Shown: piece by piece, positions 9,852 through 19,635 of the stretch
How positions within the stretch are numbered: position 1 is the stretch's first letter
Layout: each line of letters begins with the position of its first letter
Origin: Persicitalea sp964500445
GTDB lineage: Bacteria > Bacteroidota > Bacteroidia > Cytophagales > Spirosomataceae
Direction: 5' to 3'
NCBI GenBank assembly: GCA_964500445.1
Contig: CAZCOG010000007.1
Coordinates: forward strand, 104,086-168,085
Length of the DNA stretch: 64,000 nt
Position numbers and translations under genes: made by a program
The notes under the pieces: generated by a model
Databases searched by the model: none
The model's input: the letters and a program-made list of their open reading frames with translations, nothing else
What the model was told of the DNA's origin: nothing

Positions 9852-9888
9852 GGCCCGAGGGCATTTCTGCCTGGACGGGCCTTTTTTA
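9852..9888 (+). promoter_or_regulatory. Terminator-like stem-loop in the helicase leader (candidate attenuator)
   Basis: GGCCCG (9852-9857) pairs with CGGGCC (9876-9881), and the inner AGGGCA/TGCCT arms extend the stem. A run of six T (9882-9887) follows. This has the form of an intrinsic terminator on the plus strand. No plus-strand gene ends here (msrB upstream runs the other way), and the helicase ATG follows at 9912. It is therefore either an attenuator in the helicase 5' leader or a chance structure. Confidence 0.45.
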
Positions 9889-9911
9889 TATACGAAAACT
9901 GAATTTCATCA

Positions 9912-11165
<1,254 letters not shown>

Positions 11166-11202
11166 ATTCGAGCCCCTTTTTTAAATAACCGGGGTAAACA
11201 TG

Positions 11203-11253
11203 AAGAAAAGCGTGTCAGTTTTCCAAACGTCGGAAAACGAACACGCTTTTCTT
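11203..11253. terminator. Bidirectional intrinsic terminator between convergent genes
   Basis: A perfect 13-bp outer stem pairs AAGAAAAGCGTGT (11203-11215) with ACACGCTTTTCTT (11241-11253). An inner 7-bp stem (GTTTTCC 11218-11224 with GGAAAAC 11232-11238) is separated by a 2-nt internal loop. A-rich and T-rich flanks on both sides fit termination of the helicase transcript and of the opposing sulfatase transcript. Confidence 0.8.
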
Positions 11254-11276
11254 ATGCGCAACCAAAACTAATAAAC

Positions 11277-13130
11277 TTATTGCTTCGCCGAAGACATTAT
11301 CTTTTCGGCTGCCCGCAGATCATAATCAGCGTTTTTCTTTTTCTCGCTAAGTAGTTTCCGGACTGTCGGGTAGGCGGGGCGGGCTTCGGGGCCAAGTTGT
11401 TCCAGAATGTTGAGCGCCTGGACACGAGCCATCTGAATATCGCTGTTTAGCGCTTCGGTCAGGGTTTGAATTGGTTTGTCTTTTTCTCCCAGCTTAATAA
11501 GAGCCTCGGCGGCAGCAATCCGAACGCTCACTTCTTTGTCTTTAAGCATACTGAGCAGATCGTACTTGGCGGGGGTAGCATAATGCCCTAAAATCGTACA
11601 ACCCGTGGCTGCCCAATAGCGTACAATGGGATCTTCGTCGGCCAGCATTTTCATGATTTTGGAAAGATTCTTCGGGTCTCCTTCGGATGCCAATTCGGCG
11701 GCCGCCAGAACCTTCTTGATGTCGTAATGGCCGCTGCGGGCATAGTCGTAAAGCGGAATAATATTGGAGATATCTTCCATCATCGCTTCGGGCAAGAAGC
11801 CAACATCCTTAACCTCAATAGCATAATCGCGGTTGGCTTTCCGCATTTTTTCCAACACGGATTTATATTTTGGATCGCCTGCCAGATTATGGACGTTATG
11901 CGGGTCGGCGTCCACATCGAAGAGTTCTTCTACGGGTTTGGTTTCCCAGAATTTTCGCTGAATATCGTTTAGCTTTCCTTCCTTATAGGCCGTTTCCCAT
12001 GATTTCATGGATGGCGCTTTCCATAAGTATTCGATGTACTGGCCGTAGATTTTGTGGGGCATGTAGTTGCGAATGTACCGGTACTTCTTGTCACGAAGGC
12101 CACGAACCAGATCCATCCGCTCATCCATCCGACCCCGGAAAGCGTGAGCGTATTCGCGTTCGGGTGCCTGTTGTTTTCCCAGAAACGCTTTGCCCTGCAT
12201 ATAATCGGGAATATCCACGCCGGCCAGGCTCAGCAGGGTAGGAGCAAAGTCAAGAAAAGTAACGATGCGGTCGGTTTTGGTGCCTGGCTGGCCGGGAGCC
12301 AGATGGGCGTATTTTTTGGGAAAACGAATGACAAGTGGAATGTGCAGTCCCGATTCGTACATGAATCTCTTGCTTCTGCCCAACACACCGCCATGGTCGC
12401 TATAATAAAATACAATGGTGTTTTCAGCCTCACCGGACTTTTCCAAATCGGCCAGGATTGCGCCGACAAAGCTGTCCATGTCCTCGACCTTGTCGTAGTA
12501 CTGCGCCCAGTCGTGCCGCATTTCGGGGGTGTCGGGGTGGTAAGGGGGAAGCGTAACATCGCCTGGCTTATGGCGTAATTTGTCGTTGGGGATAGACTGG
12601 TGAATACTACTTTCGTGAGAAATGGTCGTATTAAAGATCGCAAAAAAGGGCTGCCCCGCCTTTCGGTTGGCGTAGGTCGCCTTGTTGCTCGATTCGTCCC
12701 ACGCTCCTTCCTGATCCTCCGCTACGTTGTAATCCTTTTTGACATTGTTGCTGGTGTAATAGCCCGCTTCTTTCAAATATTTTGGATAAAACTTGACGAA
12801 ATCAGGAATCGCGTATTCACTGCGCATGTTCTCTGTCCCGATGGAAGGTGGGTACATTCCAGTGATGAGCGTCGAGCGTGAAGGCGCACACACGGGCGCG
12901 GTGGCGAAAGCGTTGGTGTAAAGGACACCCTCCGAGGCCAGCTTATCAATATTTGGGGTAGTAGCGAATGCATCTCCGTATGCACCTATGAATGGGCTAT
13001 TATCCTCGCTAACGATCCACAAAATATTGGGCTGATCAGTAGTCTGAGCGTTGGTCGGTTGAAAACCAAACAGGATAACGACTACAAAGCCGAGCGTGCG
13101 AAGATTAAGAAAGTCTCTCATCATTACCAT
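11277..13130 (-). CDS. Sulfatase (S1 family, Cys-type) with C-terminal HEAT-like repeats
   Basis: 617 residues from ATG 13130; ATGs at 13124 and 13121 are also possible, the last giving the cleanest signal peptide. After Sec cleavage (near TNAQ) the alkaline-phosphatase-fold domain shows NILWIVSEDN metal ligands, the active-site motif C81-A-P-S-R85 in CAPSRSTLITG, and FYYSDHGG (second metal cluster). The Cys needs conversion to formylglycine by a maturase that is not in the window. After about residue 470 the chain is a helical repeat stretch (EDPIVRYWAATGC, VSVRIAAAEALIKLG, MARVQALNILEQLG) typical of HEAT repeats. The catalytic domain resembles N-sulfoglucosamine sulfohydrolase-like sulfatases, but the substrate is not fixed. 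The start lies 14 bp from the preceding sulfatase stop. Confidence 0.92.
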   Translation of the reverse strand: MVMMRDFLNLRTLGFVVVILFGFQPTNAQTTDQPNILWIVSEDNSPFIGAYGDAFATTPNIDKLASEGVLYTNAFATAPVCAPSRSTLITGMYPPSIGTENMRSEYAIPDFVKFYPKYLKEAGYYTSNNVKKDYNVAEDQEGAWDESSNKATYANRKAGQPFFAIFNTTISHESSIHQSIPNDKLRHKPGDVTLPPYHPDTPEMRHDWAQYYDKVEDMDSFVGAILADLEKSGEAENTIVFYYSDHGGVLGRSKRFMYESGLHIPLVIRFPKKYAHLAPGQPGTKTDRIVTFLDFAPTLLSLAGVDIPDYMQGKAFLGKQQAPEREYAHAFRGRMDERMDLVRGLRDKKYRYIRNYMPHKIYGQYIEYLWKAPSMKSWETAYKEGKLNDIQRKFWETKPVEELFDVDADPHNVHNLAGDPKYKSVLEKMRKANRDYAIEVKDVGFLPEAMMEDISNIIPLYDYARSGHYDIKKVLAAAELASEGDPKNLSKIMKMLADEDPIVRYWAATGCTILGHYATPAKYDLLSMLKDKEVSVRIAAAEALIKLGEKDKPIQTLTEALNSDIQMARVQALNILEQLGPEARPAYPTVRKLLSEKKKNADYDLRAAEKIMSSAKQ

Positions 13131-13147
13131 TCATAATTCATCATTCA
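13129..13147. repeat. ATTCAT-type intergenic repeat (copy 1)
   Basis: The plus strand reads ATTCATAATTCATCATTCA, overlapping the start codon of the downstream minus-strand sulfatase. Related G-A-T-G-A-A-rich tracts occur at 20855-20894 and 55489-55520, each also immediately upstream of a minus-strand start codon. Confidence 0.5.
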
Positions 13148-14605
13148 AAAAGGTCCTTTTGCCTCAATCCGATCAGCCTTTCTGGACGCGCCGGGCATTT
13201 CGCCCCGCAAACTTTGCTTCTGAGCGGCCAGGGGCTTGCCCGTTTCGCGGTGATACCAGTCGGGTGTGAGGGTTTCGGGTACCGTATCGCCTGTTTCCTC
13301 CTGCCATTGGTTAAGTACCTTGCGCAGTTTTTCTACTTCTTGTGCGTAGGCAGGGTCGTTGATCAGGTTGTTTTCCTGCACCAAATCTTTCCGCAAGTCG
13401 AAGAACTCTTCCTCCGGTCGCGGTGATCGGAAAATGTCCCGCTGAATTGGGGTAAGCTTCGATTGGTCGGCGGCTTTTAAGTCTTGGGCTGACGGACTTT
13501 GATTCGCGTCGATCGGTCCTTCGTTGGTTAGCTCGGGACGCTTGTTGATAACGTAAAGAAAATCTCTGGTCCGCACCGCCCGTTCGTAGGCTTCGTAGTC
13601 GTGCCAGTTGTGTTCCGAAAAAACGTAGTTTCTGAATTTTTGACTGGGATTTTTGAATAAATCAAAAAATGACACACCCTGTGTGGTTTTTGAAGGATCG
13701 GACCGAGAGGCCTGAATCAGGGTAGGAGCAATGTCGATACTGCTGACCAGGCTCTCACAAACGGTGCCGGCCTTGGGAATTCCCGCTGGCCATTTTACGA
13801 TAAAAGGCGTACGCATTCCTGTATCATAAACCCTTGTTTTGCTTCCCGAAAAAGGGCGGCCATTGTCGGCCATGAAAATAATGAGGGTACTTTCTGCGAT
13901 TCCCTGTCGTTCAAGTTCGCGCTCCAAATCACCAAGATAACGGTCGATGCGACCGATCTCATTGTAGTAGGCAGCCAGGTCGATGCGCGTAGCGGGGCTG
14001 TCCAACAACTGAGGGGGAATAGCCACATCCTTGTCAGGGTCATGCGGCTGAGGAAAGCTATCCACTGCCGACCACGAGCGATGGGCGTCGAAAGGCGCGA
14101 ACCAAAAGAAAAAGGGCTGATCCTTGGGTCTGTTTTGCAGGATATTGACCCATTGTTGTTCGCCGCCTTCGCCCACGAGTTTACGGTCATTGACCATCAG
14201 GTCGTAGGCACGGCGGGTGTTGGCCCCCTCGTGGAACTTGCCGGAATGAGCGGTGTAGTAGCCACTTTTTTTCATCAGCTCCGGGAAATATTCCAGATGC
14301 GCGGGCAGTGGAGTGTGCAGTTCTGCCGCCCCGGTATTGTGCGGATAGCGCCCGGTGAGGATGCTTGTGCGGCTAGGGCTGCACGAACTGGCGGTGAGAT
14401 AAAAATTGGTAAACCGAACCCCATTCCGCGCCATCCGGTCAAGGTTCGGTGTACGAATTTTGTCATTTCCATAGCAGCCGATGTCCTCGGCCGAAATATC
14501 GTCTCCGATGATAAAGATGATATTGGGCCGTGACGTGGCTGGCTGCGCATAAGCGAAATACCCTGTGGATAGTGTTAGAAGGAAGCAAAGAAGGGTAAAA
14601 CGCAT
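13145..14605 (-). CDS. Sulfatase (S1 family, Cys-type), N-sulfoglucosamine-sulfohydrolase-like
   Basis: 486 residues with a Sec signal peptide ending near FAYAQ. The alkaline-phosphatase-like domain has the IIFIIGDDIS metal-binding strand, the active-site signature C75-S-P-S-R79 in SCSPSRTSILTGRYPHN, and a second metal cluster in IFMADNGRPF. The cysteine makes it a Cys-type enzyme that must be matured to formylglycine elsewhere. It resembles heparan N-sulfatase-type proteins in the N-terminal 150 residues; actual substrate unknown. It is the middle gene of a tight unit: 19 bp after the ATP-grasp gene stop and 14 bp before the next sulfatase start, so the three are probably co-transcribed. It probably acts in the periplasm on sulfated oligosaccharides. 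Confidence 0.92.
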   Translation of the reverse strand: MRFTLLCFLLTLSTGYFAYAQPATSRPNIIFIIGDDISAEDIGCYGNDKIRTPNLDRMARNGVRFTNFYLTASSCSPSRTSILTGRYPHNTGAAELHTPLPAHLEYFPELMKKSGYYTAHSGKFHEGANTRRAYDLMVNDRKLVGEGGEQQWVNILQNRPKDQPFFFWFAPFDAHRSWSAVDSFPQPHDPDKDVAIPPQLLDSPATRIDLAAYYNEIGRIDRYLGDLERELERQGIAESTLIIFMADNGRPFSGSKTRVYDTGMRTPFIVKWPAGIPKAGTVCESLVSSIDIAPTLIQASRSDPSKTTQGVSFFDLFKNPSQKFRNYVFSEHNWHDYEAYERAVRTRDFLYVINKRPELTNEGPIDANQSPSAQDLKAADQSKLTPIQRDIFRSPRPEEEFFDLRKDLVQENNLINDPAYAQEVEKLRKVLNQWQEETGDTVPETLTPDWYHRETGKPLAAQKQSLRGEMPGASRKADRIEAKGPF

Positions 14606-14624
14606 AGCAGAGTATTATTCAAAC

Positions 14625-16055
14625 CTAATAAAGTACCCACGTATCCTTTCCTCCTCCTCCCTGCGAAGAATTAACTACCAATGACCCTTTGCGCAGAGCC
14701 ACCCGCGTTAACCCGCCCGGCATAACGTGGATATCTTCCCCGTAGAGAATGTAGGGTCGTAAATCCACATGCCGCCCTTCGGCGTGATCCTGCATCATAC
14801 AAGGTACCCTTGAAAGCGAAATGGTTGGCTGAGCGATATAGTTGCGGGGGTTGTCGCGGATTTTTTGACGGAACAATTCATGTTCCTCAGCCGAAGCTTT
14901 TGGGCCGATCAGCATACCGTAACCGCCTGCTTCGTTTGCTTCCTTGACGACCAGGTGCTCGATATTTTCCATGACGTAATCAAAATCTTCCTGCTCGCGG
15001 CAGATGTAGGTCTTTACATTGGGGATAATAGCCTCTTCATTCAAATAGTACTTAATGATGCGTGGAACATAAGCATAAATCACCTTATCGTCGGCAACGC
15101 CCGTACCCGGAGCATTGGCCAGTGCAACGCGCCCGTTTTTGAATACCTCGAAAAGTCCAGGTACACCAAGGAGCGAGTCGGGGTTGAATACCTCGGGATC
15201 AAGGAAAGTATCGTCGAGGCGGCGGTAAATGACATCCACAATCTCGAACCCCTTGGTAGTTCGCATCTTGATAAATCCGTCTGACACGACCAAATCCCGG
15301 GCGTCTACCAGCTCAACACCCATCTGCTGGGCGAGGTAGGAATGCTCGAAATACGCGGAATTGTAAATGCCCGGCGTAAGTACCACCACGTTGGGATTGG
15401 GGCGTTCGCTGAGGTGCTGGAGCATGTGATGCAATCTGGTGGCATAGTCCGAGACAGGCCTCACGCCCGTCCGGGCCAGCACATCAGGGAAAAGCTGCTT
15501 GGAAAGCTCTCGGTTTTCAAGCATATAGGATACGCCGGACGGGCAGCGCAGGTTGTCTTCAAGTACCATAAAGGTCCCATCGTCGCCCCTAATGAGGTCG
15601 GTGCCCGTGATATGACACCAAATACCCCTTGATGGTGTGATGCCCCGGCAGGCTTCCAGAAAGCACTTGCTGGATTCGATGAGGTCACGCGGCACGATGC
15701 CATCATTCAGGATATTCTGATCGTTGTAAACGTCATGGATGAACATGTTCAGGGCTTTGATACGCTGCTTGAGCCCCCGTTCCATTTCGTTCCATTCCTG
15801 GCCAGTCAGCACGCGCGGAATGATATCGATGGGCATGGTACGTTCGGTACCTTCTCCCTCTGAATAAACATTAAAGGTAATTCCCATCGAAAGCATGGAC
15901 CGTTCGGCGGTTTGCTGGCGATTGAGCAAATCCTGACTGGAAAGCGTTTCGAATTTATTTTTTAGATGTTCATAACCAGGCCTGATCTGGCCTTCGGGCA
16001 TGAACATCTCGTCATAAAAGTTTTCTGAATTATAGCCTGCGAATGAAAAATTCAT
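14625..16055 (-). CDS. Circularly permuted type-2 ATP-grasp protein (former DUF404/DUF407)
   Basis: 476 residues, full length for the family. It begins with the FYDEMF motif and GYEHLKNKF, then shows TGTDLIRGDDGTFMVLEDNLRCPSGVSYMLENR (ATP-grasp acidic metal site), YVPRIIKYYLNEEAIIPNVKTY, VVKEANEAGGYGMLIGPKAS (Lys and Gly-rich nucleotide loop) and LRPYILYGEDIHVMPGGLTRVAL near the C-terminus. The family is predicted to form peptide or amide bonds. It usually travels with an alpha-E protein and a transglutaminase-like protease, neither of which is in this window. Here it heads a tight operon with two sulfatases. No signal peptide is visible, so it is cytoplasmic. Its substrate is unknown. Confidence 0.93.
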   Translation of the reverse strand: MNFSFAGYNSENFYDEMFMPEGQIRPGYEHLKNKFETLSSQDLLNRQQTAERSMLSMGITFNVYSEGEGTERTMPIDIIPRVLTGQEWNEMERGLKQRIKALNMFIHDVYNDQNILNDGIVPRDLIESSKCFLEACRGITPSRGIWCHITGTDLIRGDDGTFMVLEDNLRCPSGVSYMLENRELSKQLFPDVLARTGVRPVSDYATRLHHMLQHLSERPNPNVVVLTPGIYNSAYFEHSYLAQQMGVELVDARDLVVSDGFIKMRTTKGFEIVDVIYRRLDDTFLDPEVFNPDSLLGVPGLFEVFKNGRVALANAPGTGVADDKVIYAYVPRIIKYYLNEEAIIPNVKTYICREQEDFDYVMENIEHLVVKEANEAGGYGMLIGPKASAEEHELFRQKIRDNPRNYIAQPTISLSRVPCMMQDHAEGRHVDLRPYILYGEDIHVMPGGLTRVALRKGSLVVNSSQGGGGKDTWVLY

Positions 16056-16211
16056 AATTTTCTAATTAAAATCTGGTGGTTTGGTGCTTATAGCCGAACA
16101 ATTTATGGCAGGCGTTTGGTTTTACCAAATTATTGAAAAATTTAGGTTTTTATTGCGATCTTTATGCAAATTTCTGCGCTAATTGCCAGCTGTCTTCGTT
16201 AAGCCTAAGTC

Positions 16212-17771
16212 ATGATTCTCAGGGTCGCTTTTCTATCAATTGCACTTTTTGTCGTAGTACTTGTTCCCGGACTTAATGCCCAGCATATGCCCGGCGTAGC
16301 GATGGGCAATTATGCCGGCACCCAGGCACTTTATCATAATCCGGCTTTCGTGGCAGACTCCCGTTACAGTGTTCATGTGAATTTTGTGGGAGCGCAGCTT
16401 TATGTCGCCAATAACCACATCAAGTACAATGTCCCTTACTCTTTTCTGTCGCTGATTACGGGGACTGTTCCGAACAAGTACCGAAATGAGCGCGGGGCGA
16501 TCATTCTCCCGAGGGTGGACCTTGAACAAAAACTCAACGGGAATCCAAAGCACATGAACCTGGGTCTGGAAGGCCGTTTGCCTTCCGTGATGGTTTCGCT
16601 ACTGGATGGAAAGGTAGGTGTAGCCGCTACTTCCCGCGTTCGGGTCCTAGGGAACATGTCTCAATTTACCGAACCTCTGGCCAGGGCGCTCCGGGGACGC
16701 GGTAAAGGTGAAGATATTCAGAAGCAATTGTTCGAAAATCAATCCGGTAATTTACATCTCAATGGCGTGGGGGAAGTAGCCCTAACACTGGGTGGGGTAC
16801 TCTTGGATAATGAGACTGATTTTTTTAAGGTAGGAATAACAGCTAAAAGGTTAATCGGTCTTTACAATGCGCACGTTATCATCGAGGACGGTTCGTTTGG
16901 TATCTATCCCGACGAAAACTACCAGCTTAAGAAGGAACTGATCGAAGTACCTACGATTGATGCTACCTACGGCTATACGAGTGACGCGGCTTTTCAGGAT
17001 TTGAGGCTATCACCCGCCTGGATGCTGGGCAATGCTCCCGCGGGAAGTGGCTGGGGCTTTGATGTCGGGATGGTTTACGAGTACCGTCCGAATGCCAACA
17101 GATATTCTTACACCGATAGGGGCGTTCGTAAGCGCGATGGTAGTATCAACAAGTACTTATACCGTATATCGGTGGCCCTGACCGATCTTGGGGGCGTTCG
17201 CTTCAAAAATCCCAACTACGTCAGTCAGTTTCAAACGTCGGCATTGAACCGGTCTTTTCGCTTCGAGAATTTTCAGAAACTCGACGGAACGGCAGGATTT
17301 TTCAACGCGGTCAACAAATCTTTGGATACCGATACCAGTTCGCCCGCGACTTCATTCCGTTCCGTGTTACCTACCGCCTTCCAAACCAGCCTGGACTACC
17401 AGGTTCAGCCAAACATCTATGTCAACACGCTTTGGGTACAAAACCTGATTGGTGCCGGAGCTTTTGGTATGAAAGCGGAATCGGTGCTGGCCGTTACGCC
17501 CCGATACGAACATCGTTGGTACGAGGTTTCTGTTCCGGTATCGATCATGAATCGCTACGGTTCTTTTGGTGTGGGAGTCGCCGGGCGTGTGGGCCCGCTT
17601 TGGTTTGGTACCGACCACCTGCTGGGATTACTGAACGTGGGAAAACCCAAAACGTTCAACCTCTACGCCGGCCTGTCTACCGGTCTTTTCCGCCGCCCAC
17701 CCCGCTCGCCCAATGCCTGCTTCCTGCCCGATGGAGAGACTTTCTGGGATAGATTATTCAGAAGGCGCTAG
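16212..17771 (+). CDS. DUF5723 family outer-membrane beta-barrel-like protein
   Basis: 519 residues with a Sec signal peptide (cleavage after LNAQ). The start of the mature chain, HMPGVAMGNYAGTQALYHNPAFVADSRY, is the hallmark of DUF5723, a Bacteroidota family related to the PorV/FadL-like barrel group. The rest alternates amphipathic beta strands with aromatic ends and long loops, consistent with an outer-membrane barrel. It ends with an Arg-rich FRRR. It is divergent from the ATP-grasp gene (156 bp apart) and convergent with the next sulfatase gene (13 bp apart). Function is not established for the family. Confidence 0.85.
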   Translation: MILRVAFLSIALFVVVLVPGLNAQHMPGVAMGNYAGTQALYHNPAFVADSRYSVHVNFVGAQLYVANNHIKYNVPYSFLSLITGTVPNKYRNERGAIILPRVDLEQKLNGNPKHMNLGLEGRLPSVMVSLLDGKVGVAATSRVRVLGNMSQFTEPLARALRGRGKGEDIQKQLFENQSGNLHLNGVGEVALTLGGVLLDNETDFFKVGITAKRLIGLYNAHVIIEDGSFGIYPDENYQLKKELIEVPTIDATYGYTSDAAFQDLRLSPAWMLGNAPAGSGWGFDVGMVYEYRPNANRYSYTDRGVRKRDGSINKYLYRISVALTDLGGVRFKNPNYVSQFQTSALNRSFRFENFQKLDGTAGFFNAVNKSLDTDTSSPATSFRSVLPTAFQTSLDYQVQPNIYVNTLWVQNLIGAGAFGMKAESVLAVTPRYEHRWYEVSVPVSIMNRYGSFGVGVAGRVGPLWFGTDHLLGLLNVGKPKTFNLYAGLSTGLFRRPPRSPNACFLPDGETFWDRLFRRR

Positions 17772-17784
17772 TGTAGGGGGGGGC

Positions 17785-19548
17785 TCAATTTAACCTTTGA
17801 AGCATCATCAGCCGAAAATCCATGACTTGCTTCCCGGCAATTTTCTCGGCTTTGAGTGTTAAAGTACCCTTGCCTTTTTCTAGGTGAAATTTTCCGATAT
17901 TTAAGGTTTTCCAATCTTTTACATAAGATTCGGGGCGCTCCACGCGGTCGTTCTCCATCCCGCGCAAGGGAGGATCGAAGGCTTCTGTGATTTTAGCCAG
18001 TATGTTTGTACTGCCAAAAGTCAGCCGGAAAGTCGAGCCAACGTTTTCGGGGGCACACGTGTAATAGATGATTGCGTCGAAGTCACCGTCGGCCAGTACT
18101 TCCACATCCCACACAATGGCATCTTCGAGCTTTGTCCAATTTGTGAAAAACGAGCAGTTCGGCCAGCGATTTGATCGCTCAATACCACCCACGGGTTGGG
18201 CATCACGGGCGGGTAGTTGAGTGTATTTGAAGTCAGGATGGCCCACGGGAAAAGTACGTTCATCTTTTCCCTTGATACCCGGTAGTACTTCGGCATTCCA
18301 TTGGGTAGCGGCGGCTTGCAATCGTGCGGCTACTTCCGGTTTTCGGGCGGTGATGTCGGTAGTTTGGCCGGGATCGGCGACCATGTCATAGAGTTTTCCT
18401 TTGCCGTCGAGGCGGTACTGCTGACTGCGAACGCTTGTACTGCCGTTCCAGTAGTTATACAGCAGTCGGTCTTTATCAAAAGCCCCTTTTTTGATAAGAA
18501 GTGGTTTCAGGCTTATGCCATCCAGCGGCTTGGGCGGCTGGAAACTAACGCCCGCCATGTCCACCAAAGTAGGCAGCAAATCGATGACGCTCGTTATTTC
18601 GTTAATCTTCGTTCCCGGCTTAATCATTTTAGAGAACTGCATCACCAGGGGCGAGCGGACACCTCCTTCGTCGGTTGAGCCTTTTCTACCCTTCATTTCC
18701 CCATTCCAGCGAAAGGAATTTGGACCATTGTCGCTGAAATAAAGGACGATGGTGTCATCCTCCAAATCCAGTGTTTTTAGCTTCGCCATAATCCGCCCGA
18801 CATTCCAGTCGATATTCTCACACATGGCAAGGGCGGCGCGAGTAAAGTCAATATCTTCTTCCAGTCCTTTTTGGGCTCGCATCGCCAGCGGTTTGTTTTT
18901 ATATTCGTTCCACCAACGATCAGGTACTTGCATGGGCGCGTGGGGGGTATTGTAGGGAACATAAAGAAAGAATGGTTTGTCCTTGTTTTGCTCAATGAAA
19001 GCCATCGCGTGGTCGGTCAAATCATCTACCAGAAAGCCGTTGCCCTCGGTTATGGCGCCATTATGTTCCAGCATCGGGCTGAAGTAATCGCCCCAGTGGC
19101 CGGAGCAGAAGCCGTAATAATCATCGAAGCCACGGGCGTTGGGATGGTAGGGGTACTGCATCCCGCTATGCCACTTCCCGTAAGCTGCCGTGGCATAGCC
19201 TGCACTTTTAAAAGCCTGAGCGATAGTGGTTTCGTCGAGGTTAAAACGTTCACCTCCTTCCGAAGTACTGCGGACACCCGTACGGGCATGGTAGCGTCCA
19301 GTCAAAAGCTCCGCGCGGGTAGGGGAGCAGACAGGCTGGACAAAGAAATGATCGAAAATTGCGCCGTTTTTGGCTATTGCATCAATATTCGGAGTACTGA
19401 TGTTGGTATTTCCACTCACACTCAAATCACCCCAGCCCTGATCGTCGCTCAGAATTATAACAATGTTAGGGTACTTTGATTTTTGCGCAAAAAGCGCAAA
19501 AGGAAGCAATAGAAAGAAAAGCAGGCTTCGCATCGATCCAACATTCAT
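17785..19548 (-). CDS. Arylsulfatase-like sulfatase (S1 family, Cys-type)
   Basis: 587 residues from ATG 19548; ATG 19533 (MRSLLFFLLLPF) is an equally good start and gives a tight signal peptide. The catalytic domain shows IVIILSDDQGWGD (metal ligands), C74-S-P-T-R78 in PVCSPTRAELLTGRYHARTGV, GKWHSG and LYFSDNGPNS. A C-terminal beta-sandwich-like region of about 130 residues (from about 455: SFFTNWTKLEDAIVWDVEVLADGDF) is longer than in minimal sulfatases and may bind the glycan. It needs formylglycine maturation. It sits at the end of the minus-strand run fbp, DUF2264, MFS, sulfatase, 87 bp after the MFS gene. The substrate is not assignable by eye. Confidence 0.93.
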   Translation of the reverse strand: MNVGSMRSLLFFLLLPFALFAQKSKYPNIVIILSDDQGWGDLSVSGNTNISTPNIDAIAKNGAIFDHFFVQPVCSPTRAELLTGRYHARTGVRSTSEGGERFNLDETTIAQAFKSAGYATAAYGKWHSGMQYPYHPNARGFDDYYGFCSGHWGDYFSPMLEHNGAITEGNGFLVDDLTDHAMAFIEQNKDKPFFLYVPYNTPHAPMQVPDRWWNEYKNKPLAMRAQKGLEEDIDFTRAALAMCENIDWNVGRIMAKLKTLDLEDDTIVLYFSDNGPNSFRWNGEMKGRKGSTDEGGVRSPLVMQFSKMIKPGTKINEITSVIDLLPTLVDMAGVSFQPPKPLDGISLKPLLIKKGAFDKDRLLYNYWNGSTSVRSQQYRLDGKGKLYDMVADPGQTTDITARKPEVAARLQAAATQWNAEVLPGIKGKDERTFPVGHPDFKYTQLPARDAQPVGGIERSNRWPNCSFFTNWTKLEDAIVWDVEVLADGDFDAIIYYTCAPENVGSTFRLTFGSTNILAKITEAFDPPLRGMENDRVERPESYVKDWKTLNIGKFHLEKGKGTLTLKAEKIAGKQVMDFRLMMLQRLN

Positions 19549-19635
19549 TTTTATAATATTGAGCGGTCCAATGGCACCCAGGTTTTAAGCAGAAATAAAG
19601 CGAGAAGAAATGCGAAAACAGTTTTCAGGCTGCTT

